Source: Bacteroidia bacterium
GTDB taxonomy: Bacteria > Bacteroidota > Bacteroidia > NS11-12g > UBA955
NCBI GenBank assembly: GCA_023228875.1
Contig: JALOAG010000033.1
Coordinates: 1 to 8,190, forward strand
Reading direction: 5' to 3'
Length of the DNA stretch: 8,190 nt
Position 1 is the stretch's first letter. Every line of letters begins with the position of its first letter. Under the pieces are notes generated by a model, which saw only the letters and a program-made list of their open reading frames with translations, was not told the DNA's origin and did no database searches. Position numbers and translations under genes: made by a program. Positions 1 through 7,129 of this stretch are shown piece by piece.

Positions 1-148
1 AGTTCACCTCCTCCATCCTCTCATTCTCACTATTTTTATAGTAGCGGTTAGAGGCAATTGAAAAACGACAAATACTTGAACCATTGTTTAAGGTTGCAAT
101 AACTGGATCTGATACTAAATTTCCTTCGATAACGACAGATGATGTAAT
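1..148 (-). CDS. ssb: Single-stranded DNA-binding protein (SSB-like), N-terminal part, continues past the left edge
   Basis: Reading the minus strand from 148 gives 49 codons without a stop to the window edge. The translation has the look of an SSB OB-fold N-terminus: SSVVIEGNLVSDPVIATL, then NNGSSICRFSIASNRYYK, ending ...ERMEEVN. The pattern V-x-GNL-x-x-DP, a turn with NG, then FSIASNR and an acidic stretch matches strands 1-3 of bacterial SSBs, which coat single-stranded DNA during replication, repair and recombination. The next upstream in-frame codons are TGT, AAT, GTT, AAG and a TAA at 161-163, so no ATG, GTG or TTG is available. The only plausible initiator is ATT at 146-148, eight bases after an AAAAGG Shine-Dalgarno. 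The alternative is a gene that has lost its start. It lies downstream of hsdS on the same strand but 443 bases away, so it is probably a separate unit. The family call is by eye and reasonably firm; the start is uncertain. Confidence 0.7.
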   Translation of the reverse strand, partial: MTSSVVIEGNLVSDPVIATLNNGSSICRFSIASNRYYKNSENERMEEVN

Positions 149-156
149 ACAATTAA

Positions 157-162
157 CCTTTT
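157..162 (-). promoter_or_regulatory. Ribosome binding site for the SSB-like gene (supports an ATT start)
   Basis: AAAAGG on the minus strand lies eight bases before the ATT codon at 146-148. This spacing is right for initiation there, and no conventional start codon lies within reach in the same frame. It is the main argument for an ATT start rather than a dead gene. Confidence 0.45.
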
Positions 163-163
163 A

Positions 164-591
164 AGCAATTAAATATTTCTTTATCATATAAGCAGTTATA
201 AGTATTAAATTATTTAAAATTTTCATTAGACTTAATGTATATTCTGTTCTTTAACACTAAAAATATTAATTAAAAAAAATATTTCTACTGCTTAGCTAAT
301 CGTTAAATTTTACAAATTAAAATATATCCAACTATAGCGCTACCTTTTGAGGTCTTATCGGCTCCTGTGATACGGTAATTAGAGGCCTAAAACACCTAAA
401 ATCTTGATTCAAGGCGCTGTTTGTCCATTTTGCATTATTTCGGGATTTTTCAAGATCGAATTTTTACAACTAAAAATGCAATTTTGATAGCGGATTATAT
501 GTTTTGCAACCATTTTAATATACATTGATGAATAATTTGATTGTGTGCCAATTCGTTAATTAGTGCAGAAAACTGCTTTATTTAAAACTTT
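164..591. other. Intergenic stretch between hsdS and the SSB-like gene, no supported gene
   Basis: No frame here looks like protein on either strand. The segment 164-330 is very AT-rich, while 331-420 is more balanced and contains short palindromes: TAGCGCTA (335-342), AGGCCT near 383-388 and CTTGATTCAAG (403-413). An eight-base inverted pair, TAAGCAGT (189-196) and ACTGCTTA (287-294), and a repeated AAATATTTCT flank the AT-rich part. A TATAAT appears on the minus strand at 494-499 but has no good -35. I see no T-tailed hairpin that would end the hsd transcript. The stretch could hold the SSB promoter and leader, or decayed sequence. Confidence 0.4.
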
Positions 592-1749
592 CTATTGCAC
601 AACAGCTTGTCCGTTCATTAAAATCGGCAACAGCCAATCACGGATTGCTGCAAGTTTTAAGTTCTCTTTTTTCATTGCTAACATTTTGTCGAATAGCGGC
701 GAAATCACATCTTGAAATTTATCATAGATTCTCTTATTAAATGCAATGTAGAGATGATTTATTGATTCTGATGCATGTAAAATATTAGAGCCTGTAGCAT
801 ATTTATTTATCACTATTTGCGCATAGTCTGATTTGAAAATAGAATAAATTACAGCGTTGTTTATCGCACCTTCTAAATCAAAAATTTTCCGCAAACCGGT
901 CGAATAACCTCCAACAAGTCCAAAATCAACCTTCCCTACAGTTCCGTCAAAGGTGACACATACATCTTCGAACTTTAAAAGCTTGTTGTTAAGTAATTTT
1001 GGATCAACATAAGTATCGCTCTGTGACCCCACATCACTAACACGATAATATGGCACAAATCCATTTTTATTAATGTTTGAATAATTCTTTGCTCCAACTT
1101 CAACACCTCTCTCAAAGGCAAATCTTTTATTAAGCGGAATACATTCCCAGCCTTTGGGAATTTTTCGTTTGAGTTGTTTGTCCAGCACCATTTCACCGCC
1201 AGAAGAACGGTAAGATTTACCGTCTATGTCAGGAAAATCAAACTGCACAAACCAATAGTCATAGATTGTTTTTATCATTGCTTCCAACTCAGCGGCAATA
1301 CGTTTGTTTAATGCAATTTTTTTATCAATTGCTTCTAACGGTCTGATTATCATTTCTTGATACAGATGATCTTTATAATAAGGCACCTCTAACATGTGTA
1401 GCACATTCCTATTTACTCCAGGAACTGTACTTTTATCTTTTCCATCTACATTAAGGGCATACTGCAACAAATAATAAATATATTTCGGAAGATTCCCTTT
1501 AAAGTCTTTAACATACAAAGATGTGTTTAAGGGCCAACATTTACCATCATAATAATAGATTTTTCCTATTGTGCCGTAGCGGCCTGTAACTACATTTTCA
1601 CCACCAACTTTATATTCGTTATGTGTGCCAGAAAAACCAGCTGAGCTGATAACTGGATACTCGCCCTCAGTTCGATATTCTGATGGCAAATCATAGCCTC
1701 TTTGAAACTGAAGTATATCTCCAATCGGTGAAATTGTGATTTTATTCAT
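592..1749 (-). CDS. hsdS: Type I restriction-modification specificity subunit HsdS
   Basis: HsdS chooses the bipartite DNA target for both methylation and restriction by the HsdR2M2S complex. The 385-residue protein shows the standard circular layout: target-recognition domain 1 (about 1-130, with GRYGTIG at 56-62 and WPLNTSLYV at 72-80), a central conserved helix (about 130-200, IDKKIALNKRIAAELEAMIK), domain 2 (about 201-340, with FDGTVGK at 267-273 and YATGS at 317-321) and a distal helix ending in IRDWLLPILMNGQ. The length is normal and nothing is broken. The ATG overlaps the end of hsdM by eight bases, which implies translational coupling. No second hsdS, half-S gene or recombinase lies nearby, so there is no sign of specificity switching. 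The recognition sequence cannot be deduced from the protein by eye. Confidence 0.95.
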   Translation of the reverse strand: MNKITISPIGDILQFQRGYDLPSEYRTEGEYPVISSAGFSGTHNEYKVGGENVVTGRYGTIGKIYYYDGKCWPLNTSLYVKDFKGNLPKYIYYLLQYALNVDGKDKSTVPGVNRNVLHMLEVPYYKDHLYQEMIIRPLEAIDKKIALNKRIAAELEAMIKTIYDYWFVQFDFPDIDGKSYRSSGGEMVLDKQLKRKIPKGWECIPLNKRFAFERGVEVGAKNYSNINKNGFVPYYRVSDVGSQSDTYVDPKLLNNKLLKFEDVCVTFDGTVGKVDFGLVGGYSTGLRKIFDLEGAINNAVIYSIFKSDYAQIVINKYATGSNILHASESINHLYIAFNKRIYDKFQDVISPLFDKMLAMKKENLKLAAIRDWLLPILMNGQAVVQ

Positions 1750-3379
1750 AATTCACCCGACCAAGTTGAGTTTTTATTTCATCTTCCAACTTTTTTCCTT
1801 CAACAAACATATTATCTAGTCGCTTGGAGAATTTTGTCATCTTATCCTTAAATTCATCTGGCGTCAGTTCAACATATTCAATTTTAACTTCAAAATACTG
1901 TCCAGCACTAAAAGACATTCTTTTTGCTTCAATATCAGAATAATCCACGGCTACGCAAAAACCATCTTCAGATTTAGCCTCATTAAAAGCGTTAACAATT
2001 TTTTTAATCTCATCAACACTAAGAACAGTTCTCTGGTTTCTACCATCTTCTCTTATTCTTGTTCCAAGGTTAGACGCATCCATTAAGACTACCTTATCAG
2101 TGATGTTCTCTCGGTCTATAAATAGAACAGAAACGTTTGTGCCTGTAGTTGCGAAAATATTTGATGGCATAGAAATAACACCACGTAGCATTTTGTTTTT
2201 TATTAAATATTTACGAATACTATTTTGTATTCTTGCTCCAGCAGTCAAAAAACCCGTTGGTACAACCACAGCTGCCTTGCCTTTATCTTTCAATGAAAAA
2301 ACAATATGTTGTAGAAACATAAGATAGATCGCCATTTTACTCTTATCTTTTTTAGGAATGTTGGGTACTCCCACCCAAAACCGCTTCTTATGTTTCTCTC
2401 CTGCTAACGTATCTCTATTTTCGCTAAAATCAACATTAAAGGGTGGATTACTGACAATATAATCAAATTGTGCAAGTCCATCTTTATTTGGATTTAGGTG
2501 ACGGGGATTAGCAATTGTGTCATCGTGCACCACATTCGGTAGAGAGTGAACAAGATCATTTAAAATAAGATTCAATCGTAAAAATTCATTTGACTTCTGT
2601 GAAATATCTTGCGTGTAAATAGTACAGTTCTGCTCTCCAATTTCATGGGCGAGCGCTAGAATCAATGTACCTGTTCCAGCCGCAGGGTCATACACCGTGA
2701 CGTTCTTAGCGCCATGCGGAACCATAATTTGCGCGATGATACTGGAAATCGAATGTGGCGTGTAGTACTCGCCATATTTACCGAAATCTTTATTGTAGTC
2801 TTTAATTAGATACTCAAATATTGTAGCAAAAAAATCATACTTTTGCTCGAATACTCGATCGAAACTATATTCGGCAAGCTTAGTAATAATAGCACGACAA
2901 AAACCATCTTTTTTCTCTTGTTCAATTACATATTGTGAGATCTTGTCAAACAGGCTGATTCTTGATTGTCCTCCTGCTCGAACAGAGAAAATATCAATAT
3001 TAAAATTTGCTATATCCACTAGAGTATCATCGAAAAGCACATGAAAATCTTCTTCATTCTGGCGGTTAAATAAAAATGATATAAAGTGCTCAGGTTTTAA
3101 TCGTGCTGTCGAAGCTCCGAAATCTAAAAGCATTAATCCATAATCCTGTTCGGATATTGTAGACATAGCAGACTCGATTTCAGCTACTGTCATATTTTCA
3201 TATTTCGGTACGACTTTCCTAGCCTCGTAAATAAACTTGTCGTTAATAAATTTATACAAAAACACTTCAGTAATTATTTTATATTCACTGCTCGCATTTC
3301 CTAAACCGTAGTTCGTACAAATCGCCTTTAGGTCATCAATCATCGCTTTTGTTAGCGTTGTTACATCTAATACTTGCAT
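1742..3379 (-). CDS. hsdM: Type I restriction-modification DNA adenine methyltransferase subunit HsdM
   Basis: HsdM transfers a methyl group from S-adenosylmethionine to adenine N6 in the site chosen by HsdS, protecting host DNA. The N-terminal helical domain (through about residue 190) is followed by GEYYTP (motif X region), the SAM-binding motif DPAAGTGTL and the catalytic SNPPF (motif IV, N6-adenine type). The C-terminal part ends in a charged helix that would contact HsdS. At 545 residues it is of ordinary size for the family and looks complete. I place the start at the ATG whose A is the last base of the hsdR stop (TGATG), giving MQVLDVTTLTKAM. A TTG twelve bases upstream, in the same frame, has AAAGGAA directly against it and would add MGKL; it is less likely. 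The strict coupling to hsdR fits a complex with defined subunit ratios. Confidence 0.95.
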   Translation of the reverse strand: MQVLDVTTLTKAMIDDLKAICTNYGLGNASSEYKIITEVFLYKFINDKFIYEARKVVPKYENMTVAEIESAMSTISEQDYGLMLLDFGASTARLKPEHFISFLFNRQNEEDFHVLFDDTLVDIANFNIDIFSVRAGGQSRISLFDKISQYVIEQEKKDGFCRAIITKLAEYSFDRVFEQKYDFFATIFEYLIKDYNKDFGKYGEYYTPHSISSIIAQIMVPHGAKNVTVYDPAAGTGTLILALAHEIGEQNCTIYTQDISQKSNEFLRLNLILNDLVHSLPNVVHDDTIANPRHLNPNKDGLAQFDYIVSNPPFNVDFSENRDTLAGEKHKKRFWVGVPNIPKKDKSKMAIYLMFLQHIVFSLKDKGKAAVVVPTGFLTAGARIQNSIRKYLIKNKMLRGVISMPSNIFATTGTNVSVLFIDRENITDKVVLMDASNLGTRIREDGRNQRTVLSVDEIKKIVNAFNEAKSEDGFCVAVDYSDIEAKRMSFSAGQYFEVKIEYVELTPDEFKDKMTKFSKRLDNMFVEGKKLEDEIKTQLGRVNYE

Positions 3380-6300
3380 CAGCTTGCCCAATTCCTTTCA
3401 TCAAAATATTCGTTTGATATGCATTCCCCCACATTTTTAATTTGCAACGCAGTCAGTGGCACATCGTTTTCAACAAACCCCTGCTTAATAAGGGGAAACA
3501 TATCTTTCATGAAATACGGCTCATTGTCTAATAGTTTCGCATTGGAAAACACTCTTTCATCTATTTGGTATTTAAGATTAAGCAATATATTGTGCAGAAC
3601 AGAGTCAGCTGCGAGTGGAGGTGGTGTTTCTTTCATACGTTTATGCGCTCTCATAAATTTAGGGTCGTTTTCATATTTTGCCATGAGCATCTGGTCAGCC
3701 AAATTTTTTTGCTCAGCTGCTTTGCGTATACGGTCAAGTTCTGCAATATTAGCTGCCATTTCCTCAGCAGACAACTCTTCAATGTTTTTCTTGCTTAAGA
3801 GTCGTTGCAACTCTTCCAAAAGAGAGATATATTCCAAATCTTTTGGATCAAGATTGCGCTGCATTTCCAGACGAGTACTCTCAAGACTTTCTCTAAATCT
3901 GTCGGCTATGACCATTTCGCTTTCATCAACTTTCGTAAAATGAAATTCTATCTCACTCAACGCCAGGTTAAGAATAGCACTCATATCTTCAGCACTTTGA
4001 AGACTTCGCTTGAGATTGATCAAATTGATACGATTATTGACTTCACTGTACAGAGCGTTAATATTACTCAAATCAAATTTATCAGATAGTTCATAATATC
4101 CGTACAATTTTGCAATATTAAAAAGTTCCTTATACAATTCCAAAGCATGTCGTAAATCAATTAATTCAGTTTTATCCTCAATAGCTGATATCTGTTGTGA
4201 AAACACTTCAGCATTCTCTGTGTCATACAGAAATAGTTTTTCTGCGATATAGTGTAAATCATTTTGGATTTCTTTCGGAGTTTTAAAGATGTTATCATAT
4301 TTTTCAATTTCATCACCTAATTCGGCTTGTAGTTCATTAAAATATGCTTTATTTGTCTTATCAAATTCTGCCTTAATGTCGGCGAAATCAACCACGTAGC
4401 CATAACGAAGCATTTTATATGGACGATTAACACGAGTTAGTGCTTGTAATAATGAGTGCTCTCTAATGATGCGCCCTAAATAAAGTTTTTTTAAGCGAGG
4501 AGCATTAAAGCCTGTGAGAAGCATGTTAAACACAATAAGGAAATCAATTTGCCCCTTCTTGAAATCATCACGGTTGTTATGTCGAGTATCAGTGTCATCT
4601 TCATCATGAAGAATAAGCGCAGAGGCATACTCCGTTTTTTTCATTTCTTCGAATATGGCTCTTGCCTGCTTTGAAGAATCACACACAATCATGCCGCCAA
4701 TAGTAAAGTCATTCATGACAATTCTACTTTTATCAAAATCGGTGATGATATACTTGACAAGGGGAGCCACATATCTTGGATGAGAATATAAATCTTCTCT
4801 TGAAATTGCTCCCCTAAGGGTCTCTATTTCATGCAATGCAGATTGTAACTTTCTTTTATACGTTGTCGAAATTTCCTCACGAATGAGTTTAAGTGTATAC
4901 CCATCTTCAATAGAGCGATTGTAATAATACGTGTGGATATAATCACCGAAAACCACTTTTGAGTCGTATTTTTTACCTGATACCAGTATCCCCTTATCAT
5001 CATATATGGCGCCAATTAGTGGAGTACCGGTCAATGCAATCATCACCGCATCACGGTCGGAAGAAAGAAGGTTAGCAAGGAAACTTCCTGTCGGTTTATA
5101 GCTACGATGCGCCTCATCAAGAAAATATATACGTTGAACATTTACATTGTAGTCTGATTTTCGTGCTATCGAATCTTGTGAAAATTTTTGAATATTTACC
5201 ACAGTGATGGTATCAGCTCCAGTGGTGTTTGTTTCTCCTTGCGATTGAATATTGGCAATGAAATCATTTTTTGAGTTTACTTCTTCTACGAACAGACCGC
5301 GAGCACGAAATTCGTTAGCTGCTTGAGTGAGTAGATCAAGTCTATCTACAATAAAATAAAACTTTGCGATAATTCCTCGTTTTTGATAATAATCTTTCAA
5401 ATAGGCAACATTATAAAATGCAAGTGCCGTTTTCCCACTACCCTGAGTATGCCAAATGATGCCTTTTTTGGCCCCAGAGTTTAATTTTTGCTCTATAGCT
5501 TTCGTTGCAAAAAGTTGCGGGTAACGCATAATATGTTTTTCAAGAGTAATAATCCCATTATCATCTGTTCTTTCTACATAGGCTATAGCATATTTTAGTA
5601 TCATCATGATGCGATCATGAGAAAACAGAGAAGTAATAGTTCTATTTGTGGGCGATCTTGGTGATAGATTTGTGGCATATTCTGGAGAATGTTTAAGAGA
5701 CACTAAATTAGTATCTTTTAATATGGCGATTTCTTTTTGTTCATCGATAGGGGTTATCTTGGTAAAAATACTCTTATTTTCTTCTCGGAAGTGGCTGAAA
5801 AATAGTTTATTGTAACTGCTGGAAGCATAGAAAACACCTTCAAGCGGTACAACTTCAGTGTGATCATATTCACTATTATTAGAAAACACCATCATTTGTG
5901 TAACGTTAATGAAGCGTTTGAATTTCTCGTTTCTACATCGTTTATTCATACGAGTATATTCCGCTTGAATACCATCTTTGTTGTTTGGTTTTTTAACTTC
6001 CAGTAAAGCAAGTGGCATTCCATTTATGAGCACTGTAATGTCAGGGCGAAACTCATCATTACCATTTTTATACGTCAGCTCAGTCACTACTTGGAAAGAA
6101 TTGCCACTGCCGTCCTTTTTGCTGAAATCAACAAGTCTTAACCCTTGATAGCCTGAAATAAGCAATCGATAAAAAGCTCTGCCGAGATCATCAGCTGAAA
6201 GTATTACTTTAATTTCATTAATGATTTTCTGCACATCGGCTACAGAAAGACTAGTTCTATTTATATTGTTGATGGCATCACGAAAAACATTGATAAAGAT

Positions 6301-6423
6301 ATTTGTATCTTCATCAATAAAGTCCTTGTGATTTTTTAGTGAAACATATTCATAATTGAGCCGTGTAAAATGTACTAATGCTGGAATCTTTACTCGTGAG
6401 TTTTCATTATGTGGACTACTCAT
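3379..6423 (-). CDS. hsdR: Type I restriction endonuclease and translocase subunit HsdR
   Basis: HsdR supplies ATP-driven DNA translocation and cleavage once the complex meets an unmethylated site. The 1014-residue protein carries a PD-(D/E)xK nuclease near the N-terminus (RPDIT with D128, then LLEVKK with E142 and K144). Two RecA-like motor domains follow: Walker A TQGSGKT (326-332), DEAH box LDEAHRS (435-441), TGTP (465-468), motif V NMLLTGFNAPRL (about 633-644) and motif VI QALTRVNRP (about 660-668). A long helical C-terminal region completes it, presumably docking onto the methylase. All catalytic residues I can recognise are present and the size matches the family. The ATG is preceded at short spacing by GGAGGAGGT, a very strong ribosome binding site. 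The stop shares one base with the hsdM start. The regulator gene ends 29 bases upstream, so both are probably one transcript. Confidence 0.95.
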   Translation of the reverse strand: MSSPHNENSRVKIPALVHFTRLNYEYVSLKNHKDFIDEDTNIFINVFRDAINNINRTSLSVADVQKIINEIKVILSADDLGRAFYRLLISGYQGLRLVDFSKKDGSGNSFQVVTELTYKNGNDEFRPDITVLINGMPLALLEVKKPNNKDGIQAEYTRMNKRCRNEKFKRFINVTQMMVFSNNSEYDHTEVVPLEGVFYASSSYNKLFFSHFREENKSIFTKITPIDEQKEIAILKDTNLVSLKHSPEYATNLSPRSPTNRTITSLFSHDRIMMILKYAIAYVERTDDNGIITLEKHIMRYPQLFATKAIEQKLNSGAKKGIIWHTQGSGKTALAFYNVAYLKDYYQKRGIIAKFYFIVDRLDLLTQAANEFRARGLFVEEVNSKNDFIANIQSQGETNTTGADTITVVNIQKFSQDSIARKSDYNVNVQRIYFLDEAHRSYKPTGSFLANLLSSDRDAVMIALTGTPLIGAIYDDKGILVSGKKYDSKVVFGDYIHTYYYNRSIEDGYTLKLIREEISTTYKRKLQSALHEIETLRGAISREDLYSHPRYVAPLVKYIITDFDKSRIVMNDFTIGGMIVCDSSKQARAIFEEMKKTEYASALILHDEDDTDTRHNNRDDFKKGQIDFLIVFNMLLTGFNAPRLKKLYLGRIIREHSLLQALTRVNRPYKMLRYGYVVDFADIKAEFDKTNKAYFNELQAELGDEIEKYDNIFKTPKEIQNDLHYIAEKLFLYDTENAEVFSQQISAIEDKTELIDLRHALELYKELFNIAKLYGYYELSDKFDLSNINALYSEVNNRINLINLKRSLQSAEDMSAILNLALSEIEFHFTKVDESEMVIADRFRESLESTRLEMQRNLDPKDLEYISLLEELQRLLSKKNIEELSAEEMAANIAELDRIRKAAEQKNLADQMLMAKYENDPKFMRAHKRMKETPPPLAADSVLHNILLNLKYQIDERVFSNAKLLDNEPYFMKDMFPLIKQGFVENDVPLTALQIKNVGECISNEYFDERNWAS

Positions 6424-6452
6424 ATTACCTCCTCCCTCTTTAGTAACGTATT

Positions 6453-6632
6453 TTAGGCGTGCTCAATTTTCATTTCCATGATATCACTTATATCACATTG
6501 CAAAGCCATACAGATTTTTTGTAATGTCTTTGTATTTACATTCTCATTCCTACCAAGCTTTGTGACGGTTGCAGAGCTAATACCAGCAAGTTTTTGTAGA
6601 TCTTTCTTTTTCAAATCTTTATCTATGAGCAT
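6453..6632 (-). CDS. Small Cro/CI-type (XRE, YozG-like) HTH regulator of the hsd operon, N-terminus frameshifted
   Basis: The 59-residue product begins MLIDKDLKKKDLQKLAG, continues ISSATVTKLGRNENV and ends CDISDIMEMKIEHA. The helix-turn-helix lies at about residues 11-30, and the layout is that of short XRE proteins that repress or tune their own operon. Proteins of this family normally start MxVSYKKLWKLLIDK. Here the missing block is encoded just upstream: a GTG at 6659-6661 behind GAGGTG reads MGVSYK, but the A tract at 6642-6646 has five A's where six would be needed to go on as KLWK-MLIDKD. As it stands, the GTG frame gives 12 codons and stops at 6623-6625, overlapping the internal ATG. 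A product therefore needs the ATG at 6630-6632 (weak GTGGAAA ribosome site, perhaps coupled to the short frame) or a -1 frameshift. Its place as first gene before hsdR suggests it controls restriction. Sequencing error in the A tract is possible. Confidence 0.8.
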   Translation of the reverse strand: MLIDKDLKKKDLQKLAGISSATVTKLGRNENVNTKTLQKICMALQCDISDIMEMKIEHA

Positions 6633-6661
6633 TTTCCACAGTTTTTATAGCTTACACCCAC
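6623..6661 (-). other. Short 12-codon frame that holds the regulator's original start
   Basis: GTG at 6659-6661 follows GAGGTG (6667-6672) with five bases between, a good initiation site. It reads MGVSYKNCGKCS and then TAG. The first six residues match the family N-terminus of the regulator, and the next ones are out of frame. The stop lies four bases past the regulator's internal ATG, so ribosomes ending here could restart there. It is either the relic of the full-length start or a coupling leader; I favour the relic. Confidence 0.5.
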
Positions 6662-6670
6662 ACTTACACC
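6651..6670. repeat. Tandem direct repeat CTTACACC, twelve-base period
   Basis: CTTACACC occurs at 6651-6658 and again at 6663-6670. On the minus strand this is GGTGTAAG twice, covering the ribosome site and the GTG start of the regulator. The placement would suit an operator for autorepression, but chance or a small duplication explains it equally well. Confidence 0.3.
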
Positions 6671-6695
6671 TCAAATATACCATCCTTCTCTTACA

Positions 6696-6724
6696 ATTAT
6701 ATAATCAAATGCTGTTCATAACAA
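6696..6724 (-). promoter_or_regulatory. Promoter of the regulator-hsdR-hsdM-hsdS operon
   Basis: On the minus strand a TTGTTA (-35, 6719-6724) is separated by 17 bases from a perfect TATAAT (-10, 6696-6701). This is a sigma-70/sigma-A type promoter with ideal spacing. Transcription would begin near 6689, about 28 bases before the GTG of the regulator. I see no other strong promoter up to hsdS, and the overlapping genes downstream fit a single transcript. Confidence 0.7.
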
Positions 6725-6930
6725 TAATTACATTTAACATCATAAGTATTTTACTTCGATTGCTCAAATTTTAGATTTTACATTTCTCTATTGATTCTCT
6801 TCATTCTTCGACATTACCGCTTCCATGTCAGTCGACAGGTTTGCAAGCTATAAAGGGCTGGCTTACACATGAAAGCATCACATGGAAATTTCTAGAGGAC
6901 ATTCGCCGCAAATGAATAAATTTTGTCTTG

Positions 6931-6955
6931 AAAAAATCGCTCTTTTAGCAAGAGC
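6931..6955 (-). terminator. Orphan intrinsic terminator pointing left
   Basis: On the minus strand GCTCTT, a five-base loop GCTAA and AAGAGC form a six-pair stem, followed after one base by ATTTTTT. That is a plausible rho-independent terminator for transcription moving left. No gene on the minus strand ends before it within the window. It would insulate the hsd promoter from read-through coming from the right. Confidence 0.5.
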
Positions 6956-6988
6956 CTCGTTAGCCGTGAATTATTTTTTAGGAAGCCA

Positions 6989-7024
6989 TAACCAATATAT
7001 TATGGATTCATTAAAATATGGTTA
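6989..7024. repeat. Imperfect inverted repeat TAACC(A)ATAT / ATATGGTTA
   Basis: TAACCAATAT at 6989-6998 can pair with ATATGGTTA at 7016-7024 with one bulged A and a 17-base loop. It lies 33 bases upstream of the -10 of the rightward promoter, where a regulator might bind. No T tract follows on either strand that would make it a terminator. Significance is uncertain in AT-rich DNA. Confidence 0.25.
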
Positions 7025-7056
7025 AAATTCTTCTCGCCCTATCGTACTCAAAATAA

Positions 7057-7065
7057 TGTTATAAT
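7057..7065 (+). promoter_or_regulatory. Extended -10 promoter of the DUF3578-HNH gene
   Basis: TGTTATAAT is an exact extended -10 element (TGn followed by TATAAT). No recognisable -35 stands 16-18 bases upstream, which extended -10 promoters can do without. Transcription would start near 7072, leaving a leader of about 58 bases that ends in the strong ribosome site AGGGAGGA (7118-7125), four bases from the ATG. Confidence 0.6.
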
Positions 7066-7129
7066 ATCAGCCAGGACCATATTAGTGTGTATTTGATCTG
7101 TTAATGCATCTTTATACAGGGAGGAAAAC

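Larger units (their letters stand above)
6725..7056. other. Intergenic block between the two divergent restriction units
   Basis: About 330 bases without a supported gene. The part from 6780 to 6960 is less AT-rich than its surroundings and is open for short distances in several frames on both strands. Examples are a plus-strand frame ending GWLTHESITWKFLEDIRRK at about 6897-6915 and one from ATG at 6882 to a stop at 7023-7025 (47 codons, poor ribosome site). None matches a family I recognise. An orphan terminator inside it suggests that a former minus-strand gene has been lost. I read the block as decayed or junction sequence. Confidence 0.35.

Noticed and set aside
4..14. GGAGGAGGTGA on the minus strand, looking like the ribosome site of a gene just off the left edge
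   Set aside because: It lies inside the open SSB-like frame and encodes the ...MEEVN stretch.
45..164. Plus-strand frame ending FPSITTDDVIQLTF, at first sight like a fragment of an HsdS subunit
   Set aside because: The opposite strand of the same bases gives a clear SSB N-terminus, so this frame is its shadow.
565..576. GCAG-AAAA-CTGC hairpin just after hsdS as an operon terminator
   Set aside because: Only four pairs and no T tract on the minus strand.
164..591. CRISPR array or tracrRNA
   Set aside because: No repeated unit with regular spacing, and no cas gene in the window.
592..1749. Possibility of a phase-variable, shuffling hsdS
   Set aside because: There is one full-length hsdS, with no second copy, no inverted repeats I can see and no recombinase in the window.
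3377..3391. TTG at 3391 as the start of hsdM
   Set aside because: The ATG at 3379 overlaps the hsdR stop as TGATG, a common coupling arrangement, and gives a natural N-terminus; the TTG has a ribosome site too close to it.
6478..6774. 98-codon plus-strand frame
   Set aside because: It is antisense to the HTH gene and its promoter, is rich in Phe, Ile, Leu and Ser, has no ribosome site and resembles no family.
6882..7025. 47-codon plus-strand frame starting MEISRGHSPQMN
   Set aside because: No proper ribosome site or promoter, it spans the terminator and the inverted repeat, and I recognise no family; kept only as part of the odd intergenic block.
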